Source: Sphingobacteriia bacterium (lineage in GTDB: Bacteria; Bacteroidota; Bacteroidia; J057; RFSG01). Taken from it: DNA of 33,630 nt. The notes below the pieces were generated by a model. The model had not been told where the DNA came from and ran no database searches. It saw nothing but the letters and a program-made list of their open reading frames with translations. Location of the stretch: contig RFSG01000019.1 of assembly GCA_009924095.1 (NCBI GenBank), forward strand, positions 1 to 33,630, given 5' to 3'. Each line of letters opens with the position of its first letter. The first letter of the stretch is position 1. The translations under genes and the position numbers were made by a program. Below, piece after piece: positions 1 to 9,600 of the stretch.

Positions 1-1249
1 TTCCTAAAGAAACGGCATCATTTAATTCAATCCAATTAAAATTCTCAATTTGTAGGTGTTTGGTTATGGGTAAAATAGGAGACATACTATGTTCAATTCT
101 GGGAATTAATAAATTTAAATATTGTAAAAAAGATAATTGTGCAAAGGGTTTTGAGATAGATAAAGCCTCATGAATTAAGGAAATACTTTGGATTCGGGAT
201 CTAATATTATTGGAATAGGATTCAATAGTATATTTTTCGGGTCTGTTTTCTTGAAGATCTAACAGTCCGGAAATTAATGCAAGATTATTTTTAGTGCGAT
301 GATGAATTTCTTTTAATAGTATTTCTTTTTCACTTACGACTGATTTTAATTCCTGAGTATACTGGTTTCTTTCGGTATATAATCCAATTATATTAGCGGT
401 AAGTTTTAATAAGTTAATTTCCTGGTCGCCATAATGTTTAACTTCCTGGCAGGCATCAAATCCGATAAATCCCCAGAAAAAATCATTAATTTCAATGGGT
501 AAAACCAATAATGATTTTATGGATTGTTCATTATAAACAGGTAATTCATCCTCCGGAAAATCATTAATGGAGCCTTGAAGAATGTTTCCAGATTCCAATA
601 TTTTTTGCCAGCGTTTATTATAGGGTATATTTTGATAAATAGGGTTATCTGCCCTGGGTTCTATTGCAGAGGATGACCATTCTTTCAATAATTTACATCT
701 TAATTCATCCTGTTCTGTTTCCCCAATGTTTTGAAAAATATAAACCCTATCAACTTTTACGCCTTCTCCCAATATTTGCAACGATTGAAATACAGGATCT
801 ACATAAGGATTAGTTTGTAAAAGGCAGGTAGAAATTTCAACACTTATCCTTAATATTTCTAAGGATTTTTGTAATAATTGCTCTTCTTCTATTTGTTCTT
901 TAATATCTCTAATAAAAGCAACAATGTATTCTGAATTGTTTAAGTTTACCAGAGAGGTAGAAGCCTCAATAGGTAATAATTTTCCATCCGAGTTGATTAA
1001 ATTACCTCGCACTCGGATTGGACCTTCATTTCTTACAAATTCAACATGACTTTCCCATGCTCCAGGTTCTTTAAATAATTTTTCTATGTCAAATACATAT
1101 TTTCCTTGATAATTATCCTCTGTTATTCCCAAGTTTTGACAGGCTTTTTTATTTAAATACAATAATTCCCCGGATAATTTTGCAATATGAACCGCATCAG
1201 CGGCGTGATGTAATAAGGAATGAAACAAAGAGAGATTTGCAAATGACAT
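1..1249 (-). CDS. PAS-GAF-HisKA_2 sensor histidine kinase (3' end outside window)
   Basis: I translated this by hand from the ATG at 1249-1247; 416 codons are open to the window edge. Residues about 10-120 read as a PAS/PAC sensor domain (motif L-L-Y-L-N-K-K-A, then F-I-R-D-I-K-E-Q). Residues about 135-290 resemble a GAF domain. Residues about 308-385 are a HisKA_2 dimerisation and phosphoacceptor domain with K-E-I-H-H-R-T-K-N-N-L (His316/317). The last visible residues, L-N-D-A-V-S-L-G, match the run-in to the N-box of the ATPase domain, so the missing part is the HATPase_c domain. No transmembrane segment is seen, so the kinase is probably cytosolic and senses an internal or diffusible signal. 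The gene is divergent from a LytTR response regulator 97 bp away, its likely partner. The signal is unknown. Confidence 0.9.
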   Translation of the reverse strand, partial: MSFANLSLFHSLLHHAADAVHIAKLSGELLYLNKKACQNLGITEDNYQGKYVFDIEKLFKEPGAWESHVEFVRNEGPIRVRGNLINSDGKLLPIEASTSLVNLNNSEYIVAFIRDIKEQIEEEQLLQKSLEILRISVEISTCLLQTNPYVDPVFQSLQILGEGVKVDRVYIFQNIGETEQDELRCKLLKEWSSSAIEPRADNPIYQNIPYNKRWQKILESGNILQGSINDFPEDELPVYNEQSIKSLLVLPIEINDFFWGFIGFDACQEVKHYGDQEINLLKLTANIIGLYTERNQYTQELKSVVSEKEILLKEIHHRTKNNLALISGLLDLQENRPEKYTIESYSNNIRSRIQSISLIHEALSISKPFAQLSFLQYLNLLIPRIEHSMSPILPITKHLQIENFNWIELNDAVSLG

Positions 1250-1346
1250 AAAACATAAAATATTTATTGAAAATACGAATGTAAATTGGAAACCTTATAT
1301 TTACATATTCCGAAGGGAAGAATAATACGTTTTAAACACTTGTAGT
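1250..1346. promoter_or_regulatory. divergent intergenic region of the two-component pair
   Basis: This 97-bp AT-rich gap separates the starts of the divergent kinase and regulator genes, so promoters for both should lie here. On the minus strand, positions 1283-1276 read TACATTCG, one mismatch from the Bacteroidota -7 box TAnnTTTG, but I see no good -33 partner. On the plus strand nothing better than a partial match (TATATTTA near 1303) is visible. No clear inverted repeat that could be a LytTR operator stands out. Confidence 0.4.
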
Positions 1347-2123
1347 ATGTTTAAAGTTGCAATTGTTGAGGATGAGTTTATCATCCGTCAGTCATTAAAA
1401 AATAAATTAGCCCAATATCCTCAGTTAAATTTGGTTGGGGAATTTGACTCTATTGCAGGATTCGAAGCGTGGCATCCTACAGAAAAAGCAGATTTGTTGT
1501 TTTTGGATATTACTCTTCCAGATGGCAACATGATGGAGTATATTCGAAATCAATATTCTGGAGATGCCTATGTGATTTTTATTACCGCTTATGCAGATTA
1601 TGCTGCCGATGCATTTAATTTGAAAGCCTTGGATTATATTGTAAAACCTATTCAAGAAGATAGATTAATATTAGTCATTCAAAAATTTTTGTCTTTATAT
1701 AAAACAGATTCAGAAAAAACAATTTTAGAAACAGAGCCAACGGAGGAAATAAAATTATTTCAGCCTGGAAATGAGAAATTATTATTGCCTGTAATGGAAG
1801 GGTATCATTTAGTACCGATTTCAGATATCGTGCGGTGTATGGCTGAAATAAACTATACTCATTTATTTTTAATTGGCAATGCTCCGCTTTTATCTTCTTA
1901 TAATTTACGGCAATTTGAGGTATCCTTAACTCCTTTTGGATTTCTAAGAGTTCATAAATCACATTTAATTAATGTGCAACATATTCGTAAAGTATTACGC
2001 AGTCATGATGGGGGTAATTTATTAATGACGGATGGAAGTGAAGTTCCAATATCAAGGAATCTTAGGGGAGATATGAAAACCCTATTAAAAAAATACTGTA
2101 TTACTTTAAATGCCTCTACTTAA
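1347..2123 (+). CDS. LytTR-family response regulator (REC-LytTR)
   Basis: The protein has 258 residues, the normal length for this family. Residues 1-115 form a receiver domain: acidic pair E8-D9, phosphoacceptor D54 in L-L-F-L-D-I-T-L-P, switch T80 in F-I-T-A-Y-A, and K100 in V-K-P. Residues about 135-250 form a LytTR DNA-binding domain, with the typical R-V-H-K-S-H-L-I-N-V and V-P-I-S-R-N motifs. It should act as a phosphorylation-controlled transcription factor in the cytosol. The divergent PAS-GAF-HisKA_2 kinase gene is the probable cognate kinase. The regulator's 3' end overlaps the convergent lipoprotein gene by 8 bp (2116-2123), and no terminator is visible between them. Targets are unknown; nothing in the window shows that it controls the adhesin genes. 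Confidence 0.93.
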   Translation: MFKVAIVEDEFIIRQSLKNKLAQYPQLNLVGEFDSIAGFEAWHPTEKADLLFLDITLPDGNMMEYIRNQYSGDAYVIFITAYADYAADAFNLKALDYIVKPIQEDRLILVIQKFLSLYKTDSEKTILETEPTEEIKLFQPGNEKLLLPVMEGYHLVPISDIVRCMAEINYTHLFLIGNAPLLSSYNLRQFEVSLTPFGFLRVHKSHLINVQHIRKVLRSHDGGNLLMTDGSEVPISRNLRGDMKTLLKKYCITLNAST

Positions 2124-2640
2124 TTTGGGAAGGTAAGGGGATAGGTAAATTATTTAATTCTATAAAAGCTTGTTTGGTAAGTGGATGGTCGGGATATTTT
2201 TGAATAAATTTTTGATATAATTTTCGTGCTTGTGTTATGTCATTTAAATCCTGATGATAAATATTAGCGGATAAAAACAGGGCTTCGGGAGCTGATATTG
2301 AGGTAGGGTAGATGGAATATGTATGTTTTAACCATTCGCAAGCTTTTAGGGGGTCAGATAATTCAGATAAATAAAGTTGCGCAATTTCAAATGACCATTG
2401 ATGTGCGTCTGGGTCAGTGGGGTTTTCCTGTAAAAAAAGTTCTATAGAATGAATGAAGGATACTACGTTTTCTTCTCTATTTTTCAGGGAATCGGGTTCA
2501 GATTTAATATCCTCTTGATTTAGGTTTTTAAGAATAAAAGTTAATTCATCTTTTTTTTGTTGAGATGGAGAATTACAGGCGCAAATCCAGCTCAATACTA
2601 GAGAAGTTAAAAGAACAATTTTCCAGAGGTGGAATTTCAT
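2116..2640 (-). CDS. small TPR/BamD-like lipoprotein
   Basis: The protein has 174 residues. The N-terminus M-K-F-H-L-W-K then a hydrophobic stretch and I-C-A-C gives a lipoprotein signal with lipidated Cys22. After a polar linker, residues about 55-170 are predicted helical and contain TPR-like units, the clearest being P-E-A-L-F-L-S-A-N-I-Y near 117 and A-R-K-L-Y-Q-K-F-I-Q-K-Y-P-D-H-P near 138-153. This pattern resembles the repeats of BamD/YfgL-associated lipoproteins and of TolA-pal-associated TPR proteins, but it is far shorter than BamD (about 240 residues), so I do not assign that function. It is probably a periplasmic-side lipoprotein that binds a partner. It lies downstream of another lipoprotein gene in the same orientation, but a strong terminator separates them. 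Confidence 0.8.
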   Translation of the reverse strand: MKFHLWKIVLLTSLVLSWICACNSPSQQKKDELTFILKNLNQEDIKSEPDSLKNREENVVSFIHSIELFLQENPTDPDAHQWSFEIAQLYLSELSDPLKACEWLKHTYSIYPTSISAPEALFLSANIYHQDLNDITQARKLYQKFIQKYPDHPLTKQAFIELNNLPIPLPSQIK

Positions 2641-2696
2641 TATTGAATAGTATGGATAAAAATCAACGAAATAAATATGAAATAAAATACTTAGAC

Positions 2697-2729
2697 AAAA
2701 AAAAAGGCTGTCTTTAACAGACAGCCTTT
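2697..2729 (-). terminator. rho-independent terminator of the helical lipoprotein gene
   Basis: A perfect 11-bp inverted repeat (2703-2713 with 2719-2729, core GGCTGTCT/AGACAGCC) has a 5-nt loop. On the minus strand it is followed by a run of nine T (2705-2697). It starts 17 bp after the stop codon of the gene at 2747-3274 and insulates the next lipoprotein gene. Confidence 0.93.
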
Positions 2730-2746
2730 AAATTCATTGGGATGAA

Positions 2747-3274
2747 TTATTTTTTACCAGCGAATTTGGTTACGTTTTCAGCAGCCCAAGTTTCGAAAGT
2801 AGTTTTCCAACCAGCCCATTTTTGAGCGATTTCGTCATTTTTAGCAACGAATTCAGCACCTTTAGCTTGTTTTTCAGCCCAGATTTTTTTGGCTTCTTCG
2901 GTAGTGGTTTTGTTGTTAGCTAACTCATTTAACCAAGTGTCATTCTCAGTTAAGAAAGTTGAGAAAGCATTTACTAAGTCAGTGTGCTCAGTAACTACTC
3001 CGTTAACTTCTGCATCTTTGGTTGCCATAGATGTAGAGTCAGCCTTCATCATTTTTTCAATACCTTTTTCTCCAAGTTTCATTCCGAAATCCTTTTTCAT
3101 GGCATCGTAATCAGCTTGTAAATTACTATTGGCTTGTTGAATTTCAGCCAATTTAGCTTGCCAAGAAGCGTTTTCAGTTTTCATGGCTTCTACTTCTTTA
3201 GGGTCTACCCCTTTGTTACAGGCTACCAACGCGGTGATAGCAACGAACAGTGCGAAAAATTTGATTGCTTTCAT
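2747..3274 (-). CDS. helical, Trp-containing small lipoprotein
   Basis: The protein has 175 residues. M-K-A-I-K then a hydrophobic stretch ending L-V-A-C marks a lipoprotein signal with lipidated Cys19. The rest is rich in Ala, Lys, Glu and Gln and reads as long helices. Residues about 27-75 have coiled-coil character, and the C-terminal half has five of the six Trp residues (for example K-W-A-G-W-K). The C-terminus is F-A-G-K-K. I do not recognise a named family. The gene has its own near-consensus promoter, a strong terminator and a compact transcript, which suggests an abundant monocistronic product. By analogy it might be a structural periplasmic lipoprotein, but this is inference. The 5' UTR just before the ATG is a CA-rich tract without a Shine-Dalgarno sequence, common in this phylum. 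Confidence 0.85.
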   Translation of the reverse strand: MKAIKFFALFVAITALVACNKGVDPKEVEAMKTENASWQAKLAEIQQANSNLQADYDAMKKDFGMKLGEKGIEKMMKADSTSMATKDAEVNGVVTEHTDLVNAFSTFLTENDTWLNELANNKTTTEEAKKIWAEKQAKGAEFVAKNDEIAQKWAGWKTTFETWAAENVTKFAGKK

Positions 3275-3313
3275 TGTGTATGTGTGTGTGTTGAAAGGTT
3301 ATTAAAACGACCG

Positions 3314-3344
3314 CAAATTTAGCTTTTATTTCAACTTATCCAAT
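3314..3344 (-). promoter_or_regulatory. Bacteroidota-type promoter of the helical lipoprotein gene
   Basis: On the minus strand ATTG (3344-3341) is followed after exactly 19 nt by TAAATTTG (3321-3314). This fits the phylum's primary sigma factor consensus TTTG-N19-TAnnTTTG, with one mismatch in the -33 box and none in the -7 box. The transcript would begin near 3307, giving a leader of about 30 nt. Confidence 0.75.
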
Positions 3345-3480
3345 ATTTCTTATTATCGTAATAAAAATTTCATACAAAGATAAAGTTCACTTTATTCGGC
3401 TTGGCCAAAATCTGGCATCATTTCCAGGTTTTGGAGTGTATTTCTATGGATAATACAATTATTCTCCTTTCAATCAATTA

Positions 3481-3515
3481 TTTGTACAGTTTACAAAAAA
3501 ACAACATTAGTTTTG
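3481..3515 (+). promoter_or_regulatory. candidate promoter of the giant adhesin gene
   Basis: TTTG at 3481-3484 and TAGTTTTG at 3508-3515 match both boxes of the Bacteroidota promoter exactly, but the 23-nt spacer is longer than the usual 19-21. Transcription would start near 3521, giving a leader of about 80 nt to the TTG start at 3602. A second TAGTTTTG at 3597-3604 has no good -33 box. Confidence 0.4.
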
Positions 3516-3601
3516 GCTTTAAATGGTAATTTTGACTACGTTTTTGATATATTAGTATAAGTGTATTTATAAAGCTTCGTCCCTAATATCATCTTTTAGT
3601 T

Positions 3602-6600
3602 TTGCCGGTAACCTATCCTTCAATAACGAAAATAATCCCGAAAATTCTGCTGAGGAGTAGTGTGTTCTCATTCGTGATATTTTCCTGTTGGGTTAATATT
3701 AGTTTTGGTCAATTAGTTGTGACTAGTGGCCCAACTGCCAATCAAATGGTTAACATTTTGAATGGGGGAGGGATGATTATTAGTAACGTTACCATGAGTT
3801 GTCCGGATACCGCGAGGGCAACGTTTAATGGAAGTACTTCAAACATCGGGATTAATACTGGAGTTTTATTATCTACGGGCCATGTTGCAAACGCTCCTGG
3901 TCCCAATAATACAAGTTCTATAGGTACATGTCAGGTTTTACCCAATGGGCGTTTGCCGGGTGATGCTCAGTTAAATGCAATCTTAAATGCTTTCCCTGGT
4001 CCCATTACACCAGCAACTTATGATGCTTGTATTTTAGAATTTGATGTACAACCAGGTTGTGATACCATTCGTATTTCCTTTGTATTCGCCTCAGAAGAAT
4101 ATCCTGAATATATAGGTACTGGGTTTAGCGATGCAATCGGAATTTTTGTGAGTGGGCCCGGAATTGTGGGTAGCCCTAATATTGCAACCTTACCTAGTAA
4201 TATACCCGTTGCTAATCCTCCAATTTTATTAGATCATGTAAATTCAGGGGTAAATTCTTCCCTGTTTGTAAATAATCCCGGAGGCTTAACGGTGCAATAC
4301 GATGGCTTTACGGTTCGATTAACTGGAAAAATTTATGTTCCCAATACCTGTGGTACCTATCATGTAAAAATTGCCATCGCGGATGGGTATGATTGTTTCT
4401 TGGATTCAGGAATATTTTTAGAACAAGGAAGTGTTTTCTGTCCTTACAACACCTTTGATTTTACAACCTTAACTTCAGTAGCCCGAAGAACCTGTAATAA
4501 TGGATTAGTTCAACTTAGACGTGCAGGAGATACCATTTCTGCACTGAATGTAAATTATACCATTTTGGGGGATGCGATTAACGGAGTAGATTATCAGACC
4601 TTAAGTGGTACGGTAAGTTTTCCAGCAAATACCGCTACAGTTACCTTTCCAATAATTCCTTTATTAAATGGTAATCCTGGTTCAGTAGATACTGTAAGAC
4701 TAAGAGTTACTAATTCATTATGCGGAAATATTTCTTACGATACGGCAGTAGTCTTCATTCATCCCGCAAATCTGGCAAGTGCAGGATCAGATATTACCTT
4801 ATGTGCCGGACAAACGGGCAATTTAGGAGGGAGTAGTACTTCAGGGTTTACCTATTCTTGGTCACCCGCTACTGGGTTAAGTTCTTCCACAATTTCAAAC
4901 CCAACGATAACTTTAGCAACGGCAGGAGTTTATAGTTATCAGGTAATTCAAACCGATCCTAATGCTTGTATCAACCGGGATACCGTATTAGTTACTGTTC
5001 AACCTGCTATAGGGTCTAATACTATTGGGCCGAATCAAACTGTATGTGCTAGCCAACTACCAACAGCATTTACGGGTACAATTCCTACCGGCGGAACAGG
5101 AGGATATGCCTATCAATGGCAAAGTAGTACAGATCAAATTACCTGGGTATCCATTACTGGAAGCACAAATACCGGATATGCTTCAGGAATGTTAGGGGTG
5201 AATACCTATTTCCGACGGTTAGTATCGAGTGGGGCTTGTAGTGCTATATCTTCTACCTCTATATCAGTTACCGTTCAGCCGGGATTGGGGAATTCAACAA
5301 TTGGTAGTCAGCAAACGGTTTGCAGTGGTTCTACTCCTGCTCAATTAAATGGAGCACTTCCAACCGGAGGAAGTGGGAGTTATACCTATCAATGGCAGAG
5401 TAGTTTAGATAATAGTTTTTGGAGTAATGTGATTGGATCTACAGGACAAAATTTTACTCCAGGTAGCTTAACAACTTCAATTTATTATCGCAGACAGACC
5501 TTTTCAGGTACTTGTTCGGGCAGTAGTACAGGAGTATTAATTGTGGTTGATCCTGTTGTAACTGGAAATGTAATTCCAACAACAGAAACTGTTTGTTCAG
5601 GGAATGTTCCTCCTGTTTTCACTGGGACTCAGCCTTCTGGAGGGAACAATGCCTATGTTTATCAATGGCAAAGTAGTTCCGACAATACCACTTGGGTTAG
5701 TATTCCGGGAGCAATTTCAGGTAGTTATAGTTCTGGGATATTAGCGGGTTCAGGATACTTCCGGAGGTTGGTTACTTCGAGTGCTTGTCCGGTTTCGATA
5801 AGTGGGTCTCTATTTGCACAGGTATTGCCTCTTATCACTGGTGTTAATATTGGATCTGCTCAAACCATATGTGCGGGAACTACCCCAGCCACTTTAAATG
5901 GCGCCTCTCCATTGGGAGGAAATGGGACTTATACTTATACTTGGCAGAGTAGTACAGATAACCTCACTTGGAATGCTGTGGTAAGTGGGACAGGTCAAAA
6001 TTTATCTCCACCTATCATCAATACCTCCACCTATTTCCGAAGGCAAATTGTTTCTGGAAATTGTAATGCCGTAAGTAATACCATCCTTATTACGACAAAT
6101 CCAGCAATTGGCAATAACCTCACAGCAGCCTCCCAAACCTTATGTAGTGGTTCAGTGGCTACTACGTTGACGGGTTCCATTCCAACTGGGGGTAATAATA
6201 TTTATAATTATCAATGGGAAAGTAGCCTTAATAATTCCACCTGGGCTTCGATTCCATCTGCTACCCTAACTACCTACTCACCTGGAGTTCAATCTATTTC
6301 TGCCTTCTATAGAAGAGTAGTATCTTCAGGAATATGTGCTCCTGAAACCGGTACGCTCATTACAATTACGGTACAACAAGCCATTGCTAATAATTCTATC
6401 GGTGCTCAACAGACTATTTGTTCTGGACAAGCCCCGACTCAATTTACCGGTACAACCCCAACAGGCGGAAGTGGATCTTACACTTATAGCTGGCAGTCTA
6501 GCTTGGATAATATAAATTGGGTTACTATTACTGGGGCAGTAAGCACGCAATATTTATCCGGTGCTTTGTTTACGCAAACCTATTTCCGGCGTTTAGTGGC

Positions 6601-9600
6601 AGGAGGTTTATGTCCTTCTGGAATTAGTAATCTTGTTCAAGTGGTGGTTGAGCCATTGTTAGGGAATAATCAAATACTGGCGAATCAGACGGTTTGTACA
6701 GGTTCAGCTCCAGCATTGTTAACCGGCTTGTTGCCTACCGGCGGAAATAATAACTATAGTTATCAATGGGAAAGTAGTTTAAATACTGTTGCTTGGAATA
6801 CAATTGCGGGTGCAACTCAAACTGACTATCAACCAGGCGTTCCCATAGCAGCAACTTATTTCAGAAGAATTGTAAGTGGTGGAACGTGTGCTCCCTTAAC
6901 AAGTTCTACGCTAACGGTGGTACTCGATCCGATAGTAAATAATAATACTATTACGCCTAGTCAAACGATATGTCAAGGGGGAGTGCCTCTTCTTATTACT
7001 GGTAGCCTTCCTGGAGGAGGAAATGGAACCTATACCTATCAGTGGCAATCCAGTATTAATAATTCAACTTGGAATACAGTTTTAGGAATTACTACACCTT
7101 CCTATACTCCACCTCCTTTAAATAGTAATGCTTATTTCAGGAGAGTGGTGATTTCAGGCGCTTGCCAATTAAATAGTAATTCACATACAGTAGTGGTGAA
7201 TCCGGGATTGGGATTAATTACTGTTGGGGCAAATCAAACTATTTGTAACGGCAGTACACCAACAGGATTAACCGGAAGTTTGCCATCAGGGGGAACTGGG
7301 ATTTACACCTATCAATGGCAATCCAGCACGGATAATTTAACTTGGAATAATATACCTCCTGCGATAGCCCAGAATTTTTCTCCCGGTTCTTTAACCATAA
7401 ATACTTATTTCCGTAGGTTGGTTAGTTCGGGTGCATGTAATAATGTAGCCGGAAACATAGTCACGATAGAGGTTGTACTCACCCCAAGTAACAATATTAT
7501 TGGAAGTCAACAGACTATTTGCTCTGGTGGTACGGCGAGTTTAACCGGTACCTTACCTACAGGAGGAGCTGGGGCTTTTGTGTATACTTGGGAAAGTAGC
7601 TTAAATCAGGTAGCCTGGTTTAATGCAGGAGGGACTAATCAACAATTAACCTCCGACCCACTTACAGTACTTACTTATTTTAGAAGAGTAATTGTTTCAT
7701 CTCCTTGTCCTGCAAATACATCCAATAATGTAGCGGTCATAATAACTCCTGCCATTGGTAATAATATAATAGGGGTCTCACAAACTTTATGCTTTGGTGT
7801 TGGTTCATCTCCTTTAACTGGATCTACGCCTACAGGAGGAACAGGTTCCTATACTTATGAATGGGATTCAAGTTTAGACGGATCCACTTGGGCTTTAATA
7901 TCAGGTGCAAATGGGACTGGATATTCACCTGGGTTATTGACTCAATCGACTTATTTTCAGCGTAGAGTTTTATCTGGTCCCTGTAATTCTCCAACCTTTA
8001 CATCAGCTCTGATTGTCATAGAACAACAAATAGGCAATAATACCCTAGGAGCAGATCAGTCCTTATGCACTGGCCAAGCAGCTTCGGGGATTAATGGATC
8101 TTTACCCTCGGGCGGAAGCGGCAACTATTCCTACCAATGGCAAAGCAGTGCTAATCAGATAACTTGGTCAACCATTACCGGAAGTACTTTCCAGAATTTA
8201 GCTCCACCTTCCATTTTATCCACTGTTTATTATAGAAGAGTTGTAAGTGGTGGATTATGTGTTCCTACTACCTCTGCAATTTCAGCTATTTATATATTTC
8301 CTTTGATTGGTAACAACATTGTAGGAGCCAACCAAACAATATGTACAGGCGTTGCGCCTGCTTTATTTACTGGTACTAATCCAACAGGAGGAGATGGTAA
8401 CTACACTTATCAATGGCAATCTTCTGCAAATGCTACGGTGTGGACTTCACTTCCGGGAGCAGTTAGTAGCACTTACACAGCCCCTACATTAGGTACTTTA
8501 ACTTATTTCAGAAGAGTAGTAACCTCTGGTTCTTGTACTGCTAATAATAGCAATAATATAACAGTTCAGGTTCAGGGAGGAGTCAGTAATAATTTAATCT
8601 TATCCAGCCAAACCATCTGCTCTGGCGGTACTCCTTCTGGATTTTTGGGTTCTTCTCCTGCCGGAGGAACAGGAACGTATGCCTATCAATGGATGAGTTC
8701 AACGGATAATAGTTCTTGGGTGAATGTTACGAATGCCACACTACAGAACTTAACCCCAGGAACTTTAGGAGTATCTACTTTTTACATGCGGGTGGTAAGT
8801 TCGGGATTGTGTCCTCCCAATTCCAGTACTAGTATACAGATTACAGTTTTTCCTCCGGTTGGCAATAATCAAATCAGTAGTGACCAAACCTTATGTGCAG
8901 GAGGAACTCCATTTCAATTGTTGGGTAGTTCTCCTAGTGGAGGAACGGGAACCTATTCCTTTATTTGGCAAAGTAGTTTAAATAATTCCACTTGGTTTAA
9001 CATTCCTATTGGGGGGTTAGGTCAAAACTATCAACCCCCAGTAATCAATGCAAATACCTATTATCGAAGATTGGTAAATTCTTCTGGTTGTGCTTCCAAT
9101 TCCAGCAATTCAGTTACGATGTCGGCGATGCCGGCAATTACGAATAATGTGATTGGGAATAATCAAACCATATGTGTGGGTCAATCTGCTTCACTTATTA
9201 CCGGTAGTGTACCTGGCGGTGGAAATGGCATCTATAATTATCAATGGGAATCTAGTTTGGATTCTACCCTATGGATTCCGCTTGCAGGAGTCACAACGGT
9301 TGCCTATACTCCTGGAACAGTTGCCTCGACCTTATACTTTAGGCGAGTGTTAACCTCTGGTCCCTGTATACAAGCAACTTCTGGGATAAGGATCACTTTA
9401 CAACCTCCTATAGGTAATAATGATATTCAGGCTTCTCAAACTTTATGTATAGGGACTTTACCCGTTCAGTTTACGGGTACTATTCCCACTGGAGGTAGTG
9501 GAGCTTATGTTTATCAATGGCAGAGTAGTTTAAATAATTCCACTTGGAATTCAATTAGTGCCGGCACTTTATCCGATTATTTACCGCCAACTACACCGAG

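Larger units (their letters stand above)
3275..3601. other. 327-bp divergent intergenic region before the giant adhesin gene
   Basis: The left end carries the lipoprotein promoter. The right part should carry the promoter and leader of the 24-kb adhesin gene. It contains the 9-mer TTAGTTTTG twice (3507-3515 and 3596-3604), each matching the TAnnTTTG box. I see no RNA gene, operator or convincing open frame here. Confidence 0.6.

Noticed and set aside
1425..1962. Minus-strand open frames opposite the response regulator
   Set aside because: They lie fully inside a well-supported REC-LytTR gene, show no recognisable domain and are typical antisense shadows.
3134..3322. 62-codon plus-strand frame over the lipoprotein start
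   Set aside because: It is opposite the signal peptide and promoter of a clear lipoprotein gene and has no homology that I can recognise.
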